Assembly (NCBI RefSeq): GCF_014697575.1
Contig: NZ_JACJSC010000013.1
Span: 78,803-142,802 of the forward strand
From: Planktothrix sp. FACHB-1365
GTDB taxonomy: Bacteria > Cyanobacteriota > Cyanobacteriia > Cyanobacteriales > Microcoleaceae
Length of the DNA: 64,000 bases
Reading direction: 5' to 3'
Positions 1-12,070 of this stretch are shown here, piece after piece. How positions within the stretch are numbered: the first letter of the stretch is position 1; every line of letters starts with the position of its first letter. The position numbers and the translations under genes were made by a program. The notes under the pieces were generated by a model. It saw only the letters and a program-made list of their open reading frames with translations, was not told the DNA's origin and did no database searches.

Positions 1-2868
<2,868 letters not shown>

Positions 2869-3018
2869 TTATGGCGTTCTTACAGTAAAATGACAAAACT
2901 TTCAAAAATTGTAGCACAAATAGGTTGGAGAGGATTGTAGAGCATTCTCAAAAGAAATTTGGACAGGGGATGTACCCAATAGACTCAGTTCGGAGTGAGG
3001 CGTTGAATAGGAGGAGAG

Positions 3019-3930
3019 TTGACTATTTCTACAATATCACAGCCACCTCGGTTAATTGTAATCTGCGGTGCGACGGCGACGGGGAAATCAGGATTAGCAC
3101 TCCAGTTGGCGGAACGTTTGGGGTCTGTGATTTTGAGCGCGGATTCTCGGTTGGTGTATCGAGAGTTTGATATTGGTACGGCTAAACCGACGCGGGAAGA
3201 ACGTCAGCGTGTTCCCCATTATTTGATTGATATTTGTGAACCGACGCAGACTTTAACCGTAGCAGATTATCAGGATCACGCTCAACATTTGATTGGGAAT
3301 GCTCCTGAATCTCCGCCTTTATTGTTAGTTGGTGGGACAGGATTATATATTAAATCTATTGTGCGGGGAATGAAAATTCCTAGGGTTGCACCTCAGCTTG
3401 AATTGCGATCGCAACTTGAGGCATTAGGTCAATTTCAATGTTATCAAATCTTACAACAAATTGATCCGATGGCAGCACAAAAAATTCACGCTAATGATCA
3501 AGTGAGAACTTTACGAGCTTTAGAAGTTTATTATATTACAGGTCGCCCCATTTCTGAACAACAAGGGGAAAATCCCCCCGATTATCCGATTTTACAAATT
3601 GGTTTACACTGTGAACCGGAAGCATTAACTTCTCGAATTCAACGGCGAACGGAAGAGATGATTGAAAAAGGATTTGTGCAAGAAGTTGAACAGTTATGTC
3701 AGAAATATGGGACAGAATTATCTTTATTAGAAACTTTGGGCTATCAGGAAATTAAACAATATTTAGGCGGGGATATTTCTTTAGAAACCGCCAAAGAATT
3801 AACGGTATTACATACCCGACAATTTGCCAAACGACAAAGAACTTGGTTTCGAGCAATTTCTGAAATTCAATGGTTTGATGTAGATAGTTCTCAGGTATTA
3901 GATGAGATTTTAAAAAGTCTGATTGTATAA
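3019..3930 (+). CDS. miaA: tRNA dimethylallyltransferase
   Basis: MiaA transfers a dimethylallyl group from DMAPP to the N6 of A37 in tRNAs that read UNN codons. The 303-aa length is normal. The P-loop GATATGKS sits at about residues 17-24, followed by SADSRLVYREFDIGTAKPT (substrate-tRNA/DMAPP region), VPHYLID, and LLLVGGTGLYIKS. The start is a TTG with AGGAGG (3009-3014) four bases upstream; no better in-frame start precedes the P-loop. It is divergent from gyrB and stands alone. Confidence 0.96.
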   Translation: MTISTISQPPRLIVICGATATGKSGLALQLAERLGSVILSADSRLVYREFDIGTAKPTREERQRVPHYLIDICEPTQTLTVADYQDHAQHLIGNAPESPPLLLVGGTGLYIKSIVRGMKIPRVAPQLELRSQLEALGQFQCYQILQQIDPMAAQKIHANDQVRTLRALEVYYITGRPISEQQGENPPDYPILQIGLHCEPEALTSRIQRRTEEMIEKGFVQEVEQLCQKYGTELSLLETLGYQEIKQYLGGDISLETAKELTVLHTRQFAKRQRTWFRAISEIQWFDVDSSQVLDEILKSLIV

Positions 3931-4047
3931 AAATAAAAGGGAGATTTCCTCAATGTTTGTGAATCTTATCTTCTAATTGTGTAAAACTCCCCATTGAGTT
4001 CATAAAGGTCTATAATACCAGAGATAAAAATTAATCAATAGAGGTGT

Positions 4048-5313
4048 GTGCGATTGGATATACTAATGGTTTGGATGGAAAATTTTGCTTGGGGAGTAGG
4101 TTCTATCTTAGGTGCGGAACTGGTACGAGATATTTACCATACCCTGGCTCATGTTTTTACGCCGTTATATCGTTTGCATAATTGGCATCATCGGGTATTT
4201 CGTCCCGATTTAACCCCAGTCAGTGAAGACATTTATCGCCAAGCCCATTGGTATAATGACGTTCCTGAAGCCAGCGTCATGTTAAGCTTTACGTTAATTT
4301 TACTGGCGATCGCCCATATTTACAGCCCTGAACAACAAGGATTTGCCCTTCTGGGTTGTATTTATACCTTCGGTTTTTTATTATCAGCAATTGCTAGAGG
4401 AATGGGAATTCCAAATGCGGATAAACTCACCGATTTAACCCATCTTCCCGGTGAATTTTCTAGTCCACCTGCACCCTGGATGGTGAATCGAACTTACCAT
4501 TGGCGGCATCATTTTGATAATCAAAACGCTTATTTTTGTGGAACCTTTACGGTATTAGATAAGATCATGGGAACGGCACTTTCATTAAAAGGAAAAACCG
4601 TTGCAGTCACCGGAGCATCAGGAACCCTCGGACAAGCACTTCTGTTCCATTTACACTTAAAAGGTGCAAAAATTTTGGCGTTGACTTCCAGTGAACAAAC
4701 CCTAAACTTAACGGTTGAAGGAGAAACAATTCCCATCAAAACTGTTACTTGGAAAGTCGGACAAGAACAACAATTAGCCGAGTTATTGCCAAAAGTTGAT
4801 ATCTTAATTTTAAATCATGGGATTAATGTTCACGGTCTGAGAACCGAAGAAGCAATCTCTCAATCCTATGAAGTCAATACATTTTCCTGTTGGCGACTGT
4901 TAGAATTATTTCTGAGTACCGTTCGCACCAACGCCGATATCGCCAAAAAAGAAGTTTGGGTCAATACCTCCGAAGCCGAAGTGGGGCCAGCCTTAAGTCC
5001 CCTTTACGAACTCAGCAAGCGGACGTTAGGGGATTTAATCACTCTCCGTCGTTTAGATGCACCCTGCGTCATTCGTAAATTGATTTTAGGGCCATTTAAG
5101 AGCAATTTAAACCCTATTGGTGTCCTATCTCCTGACTGGGTGGCTCAACAAATTCTTAAACTTGCCCAAGCCGATGTCCGCGATATAATTGTAACTATCA
5201 ATCCTCTGACATTTCTTGCCTTTCCCATTAAAGAATTCTGGGTATCTGCTTACTTCAAACTGTTCAGTCGTAAATCTGCTGATCTAACCACTACTGCTCT
5301 CAAGCGCAATTAG
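4048..5313 (+). CDS. Bifunctional sterol desaturase / short-chain dehydrogenase
   Basis: A fusion known from cyanobacteria. The N-terminal half (about residues 1-180) is a fatty-acid-hydroxylase-like membrane domain with His clusters (LHNWHHRVF and TYHWRHHFDNQNAYF) that would hold a di-iron centre, plus hydrophobic segments around 78-115. The C-terminal half (from about 185) is a Rossmann SDR domain starting KGKTVAVTGASGTLGQAL, with LILNHGINVHG and a late YELSKRTLG (YxxxK) motif. The substrate is unknown. The start is uncertain: GTG at 4048, TTG at 4054 (better spaced from the AGAGG at 4040-4044) or ATG further in. An inverted repeat with a T tract follows the stop. Confidence 0.85.
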   Translation: MRLDILMVWMENFAWGVGSILGAELVRDIYHTLAHVFTPLYRLHNWHHRVFRPDLTPVSEDIYRQAHWYNDVPEASVMLSFTLILLAIAHIYSPEQQGFALLGCIYTFGFLLSAIARGMGIPNADKLTDLTHLPGEFSSPPAPWMVNRTYHWRHHFDNQNAYFCGTFTVLDKIMGTALSLKGKTVAVTGASGTLGQALLFHLHLKGAKILALTSSEQTLNLTVEGETIPIKTVTWKVGQEQQLAELLPKVDILILNHGINVHGLRTEEAISQSYEVNTFSCWRLLELFLSTVRTNADIAKKEVWVNTSEAEVGPALSPLYELSKRTLGDLITLRRLDAPCVIRKLILGPFKSNLNPIGVLSPDWVAQQILKLAQADVRDIIVTINPLTFLAFPIKEFWVSAYFKLFSRKSADLTTTALKRN

Positions 5314-5368
5314 AAGCCTAGGGAGTTCAGGAGTTGGTACTGGGGTGGGGGGCGAGAGGTTGATGGTT

Positions 5369-5406
5369 AAAATTAGGAGAATTGTTTTCTCACTCCTCCT
5401 AATTTT
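5369..5406 (+). terminator. Rho-independent terminator after the desaturase/SDR gene
   Basis: The inverted repeat AAAATTAGGAG (5369-5379) and CTCCTAATTTT (5396-5406) runs into T residues. It lies 55 bases after the stop of the preceding gene and before the next start. Confidence 0.7.
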
Positions 5407-5456
5407 TCAGGGTTAATTCTGCCTGTCTAATTTCAAATCTTTCCATCTACACTCCA

Positions 5457-6341
5457 ATGAATAAGAGTTTGAGACTATTCCAGAAGGTCAATATTTGGGG
5501 AGAAAAAAACTCCTCTAAAAGTAGACTTTTTTCCATCGGCATCTTAGCGGTTAATCTTCCCCTACTCGGTTCGACACTTTATTTAATCTTACATCCCCAA
5601 TTTCCCTTGGGAAAAGAAATTTTTGCCGTTGTTTTTTTAAGTACAATTGCTGGATTTATTTTATTAAATCATAAAATAAGCCAAGTTGAACAGTCTATTA
5701 TTAAGGCAACAACAGCTTTAAATTCCTATTGTGAAACAGGAGAGATTTTAAACTGTAATTCTAGTCGTTATTATGAACTTGAAAACTTGTTTAAAGCTAT
5801 TGAATATAACCTTCAAAAAAGTGAGCAGAGAATTGTAGATCTTGAAACTATAATTGGCTCTCGACAAGAAGAATTTTTTCAAATTATTCTGGAACAAGAA
5901 ACCGCAGAAAGTCATCTCCGTCAATGTTTGGGTATCGCATCCCGTCATCATTTACCTTTATGTATTGCCTTAGTAAAGATTGAAGGGATTGATTTACTTG
6001 AAAATTCAGATCCTTTAACCCCTCAACCCCCGGAAGCAACGGCTCTAATTCATAAATTTCAACAGCTTTTACGAGAAAGTGATTGGGCTGTTCATTGGGG
6101 AGATCAGGAATTTTTATTAGCGATCTTTTCAGAATTACCCGGAACCCAACTAGCACTCAGTCGCATTTTAAATCATTTCTTAACCGACCCAGAAACACTT
6201 CCCAGCACTCCGCCTCAATGTTCGATGTATATTGGATTTACAGCAGTCCAACCTAATGAACATTATCGCGCCTGTATTGAACGCACAAATCAAGCCTTAC
6301 AAAAAGCCAAAACCACAGGAGAAAATTGTGTTTATGTGTGA
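5457..6341 (+). CDS. Membrane protein with degenerate GGDEF domain
   Basis: 294 aa. Two transmembrane helices (about residues 24-46 and 54-71) are followed by a helical linker (75-135) and a C-terminal GGDEF-like domain (about 150-294). The signature region reads WAVHWGDQEFLLAIF, so the active-site loop is GDQEF at 215-219 instead of GGDEF. The second Gly and the Asp are replaced, so cyclic-di-GMP synthesis is doubtful. A late IERTNQALQKAKTTGENCV matches the usual end of the fold (ADxALYxAKxxGRN). It is probably a signalling or scaffold protein rather than an active cyclase; that is inference. Convergent with menC. Confidence 0.75.
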   Translation: MNKSLRLFQKVNIWGEKNSSKSRLFSIGILAVNLPLLGSTLYLILHPQFPLGKEIFAVVFLSTIAGFILLNHKISQVEQSIIKATTALNSYCETGEILNCNSSRYYELENLFKAIEYNLQKSEQRIVDLETIIGSRQEEFFQIILEQETAESHLRQCLGIASRHHLPLCIALVKIEGIDLLENSDPLTPQPPEATALIHKFQQLLRESDWAVHWGDQEFLLAIFSELPGTQLALSRILNHFLTDPETLPSTPPQCSMYIGFTAVQPNEHYRACIERTNQALQKAKTTGENCVYV

Positions 6342-6408
6342 GGAAGGTTGAGGGTTGACTGTTAATAGAAGACTTATCATCTCTATTGATTCAGTCTTCC
6401 TTTATAAT

Positions 6409-7365
6409 TTAAATAGTGAACCAGTGATTAATTCCAAATCCAACTGCACGATTATAGAATAAAAGTTCAGAGGCTATTTTTAAAGCGGATTTTTGACCTA
6501 TATTGGTTTCAAAAACTGACGAAAAAACAGCATCAATTTCATTATTTTGGCAAAAGTTCTTGAGTTTTTTAGGAGAACCGACAATAGCAGGCTTAATGAC
6601 AAAAATATCTAGCCATCCTTGTTGATAGCAAGAGTTTAATTGTTGTAAATTAGCAACGGATTCATCTAAGGCGAGGAGGGTACTATAGCGATCGCATAAT
6701 TCTAACATTAAATCTAATTGATCAATCGATAAGGGTTGTTCTAAAAATTCAATTTCAATTAACCCTTGATTCGCATTCATTAAATCACAATTTTCTAACC
6801 ATTTTTGTGCTTGTTCAAAGGTTAAACCCCCATTGGCATCTAACCTGAGATGGATTTTTTGAGCTTGAGAGTTGCTTAAAGTTGTTGTTATACTATGAAT
6901 TAACTTTTGGAAAATATTGATTTCTTCAGTTATATCATCAACGCCTATTTTCCATTTAAAAGTTTTAGCCCCTTGCTGAAATAGAGTTTTCCAAGTTGTT
7001 AATACGGTTTCTCCGGCGGGTAATAATTCGCTATAGTGAAGTTTATTAATATCAAGAAAGCTGTTAGGATTTAACTCTGTGAATGCCGATTCAAACCCGA
7101 ACTGACAAGCGGGTAAATAATCGGGAATGGTAAAAATTGTTTCAATAGAAATGCAACTCGGAAGTTGTTGACAAAATGTGAGTGCATCTTCCATTGTTTC
7201 CGACCCAAACCAACTTAACGGCGCAATTTCTCCCCATCCAATATTACCCTGCTTATCCGTTAAATTTAAAATAATGCCTTCTCGCATTTTCCACATTCCG
7301 TGAGCCGTTTTTAGAGGGATTTTAAACGGACGTTGATAGGGTTGAAATTGAAATTGATAGTTCAT
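6409..7365 (-). CDS. menC: o-Succinylbenzoate synthase
   Basis: MenC dehydrates SHCHC to o-succinylbenzoate in the naphthoquinone pathway; in cyanobacteria that pathway feeds phylloquinone for photosystem I. The 318-aa protein is an enolase-superfamily member. Visible residues are the catalytic KWK (K137/K139), metal ligands D176 (LRLDANGG), E209 (FLEQP) and D234 (ALDESV), and K258 (FVIKPA). Its start overlaps the menH stop by four bases (ATGA type), so the two are co-transcribed with menH upstream. Confidence 0.93.
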   Translation of the reverse strand: MNYQFQFQPYQRPFKIPLKTAHGMWKMREGIILNLTDKQGNIGWGEIAPLSWFGSETMEDALTFCQQLPSCISIETIFTIPDYLPACQFGFESAFTELNPNSFLDINKLHYSELLPAGETVLTTWKTLFQQGAKTFKWKIGVDDITEEINIFQKLIHSITTTLSNSQAQKIHLRLDANGGLTFEQAQKWLENCDLMNANQGLIEIEFLEQPLSIDQLDLMLELCDRYSTLLALDESVANLQQLNSCYQQGWLDIFVIKPAIVGSPKKLKNFCQNNEIDAVFSSVFETNIGQKSALKIASELLFYNRAVGFGINHWFTI

Positions 7366-8171
7366 TTCGATAAAAATTTAATAATGGCATTGATCCACGC
7401 TTGAGAATTTTCGATTAAAATATTATGACCACAATGGGGGACAATTTGCAACTGGGAAAGGGGAGATAATATGTTCATTTCTTGATTAATCCGTTTAAAT
7501 TTATGATCAGATTCTCCAACTAACAGCAATAAAGGAATTTTATTCTGGGGTAATTTTTCCCAGAGTGAAGGTTGATTTCCTGTTCCTAAATAACGCAGAG
7601 ATTTTGATAATTCCAGGGGATTATTGTTTAAGCGCTGGGTAAAAACTTGTTTAAATTTAGGATGATTTTTTAAGCTTTTAAACAAAGGTTGATCATACCA
7701 CTGTTCTAAAAAGCTTGGGAAATCTAAGGTTTGCAGTTGTTCGACTTTTTGAAGATCACAAATAAACCGTTTTAATCGTTCTGATTCGGTTTTCAGTCCT
7801 GGAGATGTGGATTCTAATATGACTTTTTGAAAATATTCAGGAAAATGCAGCGTTAAATATAATCCCAATCTTCCCCCCATAGAATATCCCATTAAATAAC
7901 ATTGGAAAATCTTCAGATGGTTTAACACTTCTATTAACGCCGTTGCTGTTTGTGGCATTGTATAATAACTATCCTCTCCTAAAACTTGGGTTTTGCCATG
8001 TCCTGGGAGGTCAATCGTTAAACAGCAAAACTGAGAGAAAAGAGGAAAAATTCGAGCGTTAAAATCCTGACTATTTCCCAAAAATCCATGTAAAAATAAA
8101 ATAACAGGTTGATTAATATCACCGTTTAGGGTATAATAAAATTGATAATTTTTTAACCTTATAAACGGCAT
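7362..8171 (-). CDS. menH: Alpha/beta hydrolase, probable SHCHC synthase MenH
   Basis: 269 aa. The alpha/beta-hydrolase core has an oxyanion loop LHGFLGNSQDF, LPGHGKT, the nucleophile elbow GYSMGG (Ser97), and a final His in HCGHNILIE. The GHGKT segment, GYSMGG and the translational coupling to menC point to 2-succinyl-6-hydroxy-2,4-cyclohexadiene-1-carboxylate synthase, the step just before MenC. The fold is certain. The exact reaction rests on context, since this family also contains generic hydrolases. Confidence 0.85.
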   Translation of the reverse strand: MPFIRLKNYQFYYTLNGDINQPVILFLHGFLGNSQDFNARIFPLFSQFCCLTIDLPGHGKTQVLGEDSYYTMPQTATALIEVLNHLKIFQCYLMGYSMGGRLGLYLTLHFPEYFQKVILESTSPGLKTESERLKRFICDLQKVEQLQTLDFPSFLEQWYDQPLFKSLKNHPKFKQVFTQRLNNNPLELSKSLRYLGTGNQPSLWEKLPQNKIPLLLLVGESDHKFKRINQEMNILSPLSQLQIVPHCGHNILIENSQAWINAIIKFLSK

Positions 8172-8199
8172 AGGATTTTAAAAGAATTCTATCAGGGGA

Positions 8200-8418
8200 T
8201 TAATCAAGCATCCAATGTAAGACGGGAACAGAAGCCGCACAAAAGGCCATAAATCCAAATAACCCTAAGAGCATTCCAAAAAATAAAAATTCTTCGCCTT
8301 TTTGTTTAGCGAGTTTAACAATAAAATAGCTATAACCATAACAGGCGATAAAAAAAATAACGATAAATGCGGTGAAATAATACTGCATTGTGGTTTCGCT
8401 CAATTTAGATTCAGCCAC
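8200..8418 (-). CDS. Small two-helix membrane protein, unknown
   Basis: 72 aa from GTG 8418, or 62 aa from the internal ATG at 8388. There are two hydrophobic segments (about residues 13-34 and 44-70) separated by a short basic loop (KLAKQKGEE). No family is recognised. It lies 28 bases upstream of menH on the same strand and may share its transcript. It is kept as a gene because hydrophobic segmentation and position look real and nothing else occupies the interval. Confidence 0.55.
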   Translation of the reverse strand: MAESKLSETTMQYYFTAFIVIFFIACYGYSYFIVKLAKQKGEEFLFFGMLLGLFGFMAFCAASVPVLHWMLD

Positions 8419-8527
8419 ACTTAAGTAGCTTTACTGATTATTGTACTAAACTTTGGTTAAAAAGGCAAGTTAATCGTTTTTCTTGCCTCCTCTCAAAATT
8501 TTTTAAGATTTAGAAACAAAATCAATA

Positions 8528-10414
8528 TTACAACCGCTTTAATAAGACTCCAGTTTGCCAATAATAAGCTTCTTGTTTAACCGCTAAAACTTGGAAAAAG
8601 GGTTTCCATTTTGCTTGAAAATAATCTAAATCATAGAAAACCAGTGAGCGGGTATCTCGTCCCAAGGTAAACATCCCAAAATCTTGATTAATATATTCAA
8701 AATAATTTTGAATGCAAGCTTGTTTCTGTTCTTCGGGCCAGATATTATTATTAGAAAGCCATTGTTCTGGAGAGTCCTTAATTTTTTCAAAAATAAAGCG
8801 TTCTTGCAGTGTAATAAAAGCTAGTCCTCCGGGTTTTAAAATGCGTCGGAGTTCCAACAACCAAGCATCCGCTAAATCATCAATATGGGTAAAGACAGAA
8901 CCTGCATAAATTAAATCAAAATAGCGATCTTCAAAGGGTAAATGGGGCATGGTTGTCCCAACAAAAAAATGAAACGGGGGACTCATATTTTGTTGACACC
9001 AAGCAATACAATCAGCATTAATATCCGTTCCCCAGATTTCACAAATCTCGGATAAATCTGCTAACTGCCGAAGAATACGTCCCGATGCACATCCAAAATC
9101 TAAAATTCGGCTTCCTGTTTTGAGAAAATATCCACAGTCTCGCAATACACTTAACATCACTTGAACTTGAGTTTTTCCCGAGTTAAGATAATATTCCTCA
9201 TTTTCTACAAAAACTAACATAATTTCTTGAGGAGGAATCGGAAATTGCCATTTTCCTGTTTGGGGATTTTTACCCAAAGAAAGGGATTTAGGCAACACAT
9301 AAGAGGGAGCTTGTCTCGATTTCGGATAATACTTTAACCAGTCAATAGGTTCTAATGGGTGTGATGATGGGTTGGAAGAATTAATCGCTGGAATTTCGAT
9401 AAGTTCATTTAATTTTTCTTGTGCTGAACTATCATTGGGTTGCAGTTTTAACACAGTTTCAAAACAAGTAATTGCATCTTTTTTCTGTTCTAAATTAAGA
9501 TAAGCTAAACCTAAGTTATAATAACAAGAAGCTTCCGTTGAATTCAATTCTAAAGCTTGTTGATAAGTTTGAATTGCCTCTTGCCATCGTTGTAATTGAA
9601 TTAACCCATCTCCTAAATTTTTATAAGACCAAAAGAAATCGGATTTAATTTGATTGGCTGTGGTATAAACATTAACCGCTTCTTGCCATCGTTTTAACTG
9701 AGATAAAGCATCTCCTAAATTAATATAAGACCAAAAGAAATTCGGATCAATAGAAATTGCTTGTTGACATACGGGAATCGCTTCTTCCCATCGCTCTAAT
9801 TCAATTAATGCTTTACTTAAGCCAATATATGACCAAAAAAAGTCCGGTTTCAATTCCAGGGAACGGCGATAAATAGGAATAACTTCTTCCCATCTTTCTA
9901 ATGTCGTTAATAGTTCTCCTAATTTTTGATAAACTCCCCAATAGTTCGGATCTAATTCCCTCGCTTTTTGATAGATAGGAACGGCTTTTTCCCATTGTTG
10001 AGTCTGGGCTAAACATTCTCCTAAACTATTATAAACCCAAAAGCAATTTGGATCTAATTGACAGGCTTTTTCATAGACAGGAATGGCTTCTTCCCAGCGT
10101 TGTAATTTAATTAAGGCTTCTCCTAAATTATTATAAGCCCAAAATTCATTCGGATTTAATTCAATAACTTTTTGGTAAGCGGTAACGGCTTGTTGAAATT
10201 GTTCAAGTTTGAGGGAATAGTAGCCAATTCTTTGATAAGCCAAGAGAAATTGAGGATCAACATTAATCAGTTGTTGATAACAGGCGATTGCTTCGGGGAA
10301 TTGTCCACTTTCTTGATATTGAATTGCCTGTTGATATAATTCACTGATAAGGGAAGCATAGGGATTGGTGGATTGGGAAATGAGTATAGTATCTTCTGGA
10401 TTAGATGGGTTCAT
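8528..10414 (-). CDS. TPR-repeat protein with C-terminal SAM methyltransferase domain
   Basis: 628 aa. Residues about 20-345 are roughly nine tetratricopeptide repeats of 34 residues with unusually uniform sequence (units of the type FWSYINLGDALSQLKRWQEA). Residues about 400-628 are a class I methyltransferase: ILDFGCASGRILRQL (SAM-binding motif I), WGTDINADCI, MPHLPFEDRYFDLIYAGSVF, and LLELRRILKPGG. The substrate is unknown. Such fusions often act on sugars or glycan-linked proteins, but nothing here shows that. The near-identical TPR units may vary in number between strains. Confidence 0.85.
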   Translation of the reverse strand: MNPSNPEDTILISQSTNPYASLISELYQQAIQYQESGQFPEAIACYQQLINVDPQFLLAYQRIGYYSLKLEQFQQAVTAYQKVIELNPNEFWAYNNLGEALIKLQRWEEAIPVYEKACQLDPNCFWVYNSLGECLAQTQQWEKAVPIYQKARELDPNYWGVYQKLGELLTTLERWEEVIPIYRRSLELKPDFFWSYIGLSKALIELERWEEAIPVCQQAISIDPNFFWSYINLGDALSQLKRWQEAVNVYTTANQIKSDFFWSYKNLGDGLIQLQRWQEAIQTYQQALELNSTEASCYYNLGLAYLNLEQKKDAITCFETVLKLQPNDSSAQEKLNELIEIPAINSSNPSSHPLEPIDWLKYYPKSRQAPSYVLPKSLSLGKNPQTGKWQFPIPPQEIMLVFVENEEYYLNSGKTQVQVMLSVLRDCGYFLKTGSRILDFGCASGRILRQLADLSEICEIWGTDINADCIAWCQQNMSPPFHFFVGTTMPHLPFEDRYFDLIYAGSVFTHIDDLADAWLLELRRILKPGGLAFITLQERFIFEKIKDSPEQWLSNNNIWPEEQKQACIQNYFEYINQDFGMFTLGRDTRSLVFYDLDYFQAKWKPFFQVLAVKQEAYYWQTGVLLKRL

Positions 10415-10534
10415 TGTCTTGGGTGTAAATTGTTGAAATGGGTTACTTTTATCTATTCTATCAGTGAATTGCTGTATTTTCTGAATTAGGTAAAAGTCAA
10501 AATAAAAATCTTTATTTTACTTTTTATCCTGAGA

Positions 10535-12019
10535 TTATCTCCCTCCAATATTAATATTTTGTACCCGCACGGGAACACAAGCATGAGTCATTTGAGCAAT
10601 TTGTAAGGGTTCGCCTTTTCCACACATATTAGTACCACATTGTTGCCATTCTGAAGCAGGGCCAATTGCATCGACTTGATTCCAAAAATCTGTGGTCATG
10701 GCGTGGTAAGTGACATCTTTTAACATTCCGATAATTTTGCCATTTTTAATCTGCCAAAAACCATCCCCACCAAATTGAAAATTGCGCCGTTGTTGATCAA
10801 TGGAAAAACTTCCAATTCCATCAATTAAAATCCCCTCTTTGGTATCAGTAATCATCGCGGATAATGTAGCGGTATGGCTTCCTTTTTCTGGCCCTGGTTC
10901 TAATCCTAAATTAGGAATTCTCACCATAGGTAAACTTGACCAACTATCGGCAAAAGCACACCCATTACTACTCGAACGTCCTAAACGATAAGCGGTTTCT
11001 CGATCTGTTAAATAATCCACTAAAATTCCATCTTTTACTACATACCATTCTTGAGAAGGAACCCCTTCATCATCATAGCCAATGGTGCTGCGTCCAGCCG
11101 GTTGAGTGCGATCGCATTTAAAGTTAATCCAAGGTGCTCCATATTGTAAGGTTCCTAATTGATCGGTTGTGGCAAAACTGGTTCCCGCAAAATTAGATTC
11201 ATAGCCATAAACTCGGTCTAATTCTGTGGGATGACCAACGGATTCATGAATGGTTAAATAAAGATTAGTTGGCTTTAAAATCAATGTGGTTTGAATCCCT
11301 GACGGCCCTTTAGGAGCATATACTTTTTCCAGAGCTTCTTCGGCGACCCGTTCAATTTGACTCAATAAATCCGTTTGATCAATATGTTCATAACCTAAAT
11401 TTAAAGGAGGACGTTCATAACTGCGGCTTTGAGCATCTCCATTCGCCACCGCCGTACAGCGATATCCACTATAACTGCGATAAATTGTTTGTTCAATCAA
11501 TGACCCTTCTGTAGAGGCAAATAGTTTGTTTTCTTGGTTAAATTGGAGATGGGAACTGGCTTTTCTAATCCCCTGTTCTTCATACTGAAGTAAGCGGTCA
11601 TTAATCGTTAATAATAAGTCGGCTTTTTCGGTGATGGGAATAGAAAAGGGATCGATTTTAATGGGTGTAATATAACTATCTTGATAAGCTTGAACAGGAA
11701 CTAAACGCACAGGGTTTTGTTGACATAAACGACTTCCTTTGGCAATTTCAACGGCTAAATTAATCACTCGAATCAGTTCTTCAGGAGTTTGACGATAACT
11801 CGCAGCAAATCCCCAAGATCCATTCAGAAGAACTCGAACTCCAAAACCAGATTTCTGATGATCTATAAGGTTACTTAAGGAGCGATCATTAGCATGAAGG
11901 CTTTGATTTCGATAAGTACAAAAACGAATATCTCCATATTCACATCCCGCTTGCTGAATCAAATCAATCGCCAGGGTGGCTAAATCGCAGGCTAGAAGTT
12001 GTGTAGGTGTTTTTACCAT
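10535..12019 (-). CDS. tldD: TldD/PmbA-family metalloprotease (TldD type)
   Basis: 494 aa. The TldD/TldE proteins form a heterodimeric zinc protease that processes unfolded or modified peptides, for example microcin B17 and the CcdA antitoxin in E. coli. The zinc-binding motif HESVGHPTE (H258, E259, H263) identifies this as the catalytic TldD-type subunit. A later CGKGEP holds the conserved C-terminal Cys region. The partner TldE/PmbA is not in the window. The gene follows the DUF459/MBOAT pair by 51 bases on the same strand. Confidence 0.9.
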   Translation of the reverse strand: MVKTPTQLLACDLATLAIDLIQQAGCEYGDIRFCTYRNQSLHANDRSLSNLIDHQKSGFGVRVLLNGSWGFAASYRQTPEELIRVINLAVEIAKGSRLCQQNPVRLVPVQAYQDSYITPIKIDPFSIPITEKADLLLTINDRLLQYEEQGIRKASSHLQFNQENKLFASTEGSLIEQTIYRSYSGYRCTAVANGDAQSRSYERPPLNLGYEHIDQTDLLSQIERVAEEALEKVYAPKGPSGIQTTLILKPTNLYLTIHESVGHPTELDRVYGYESNFAGTSFATTDQLGTLQYGAPWINFKCDRTQPAGRSTIGYDDEGVPSQEWYVVKDGILVDYLTDRETAYRLGRSSSNGCAFADSWSSLPMVRIPNLGLEPGPEKGSHTATLSAMITDTKEGILIDGIGSFSIDQQRRNFQFGGDGFWQIKNGKIIGMLKDVTYHAMTTDFWNQVDAIGPASEWQQCGTNMCGKGEPLQIAQMTHACVPVRVQNINIGGR

Positions 12020-12070
12020 ATTTGATGAATTAGATAGGGGAGGTGATTGTAAGGGTTTTTGAAGCTCATT

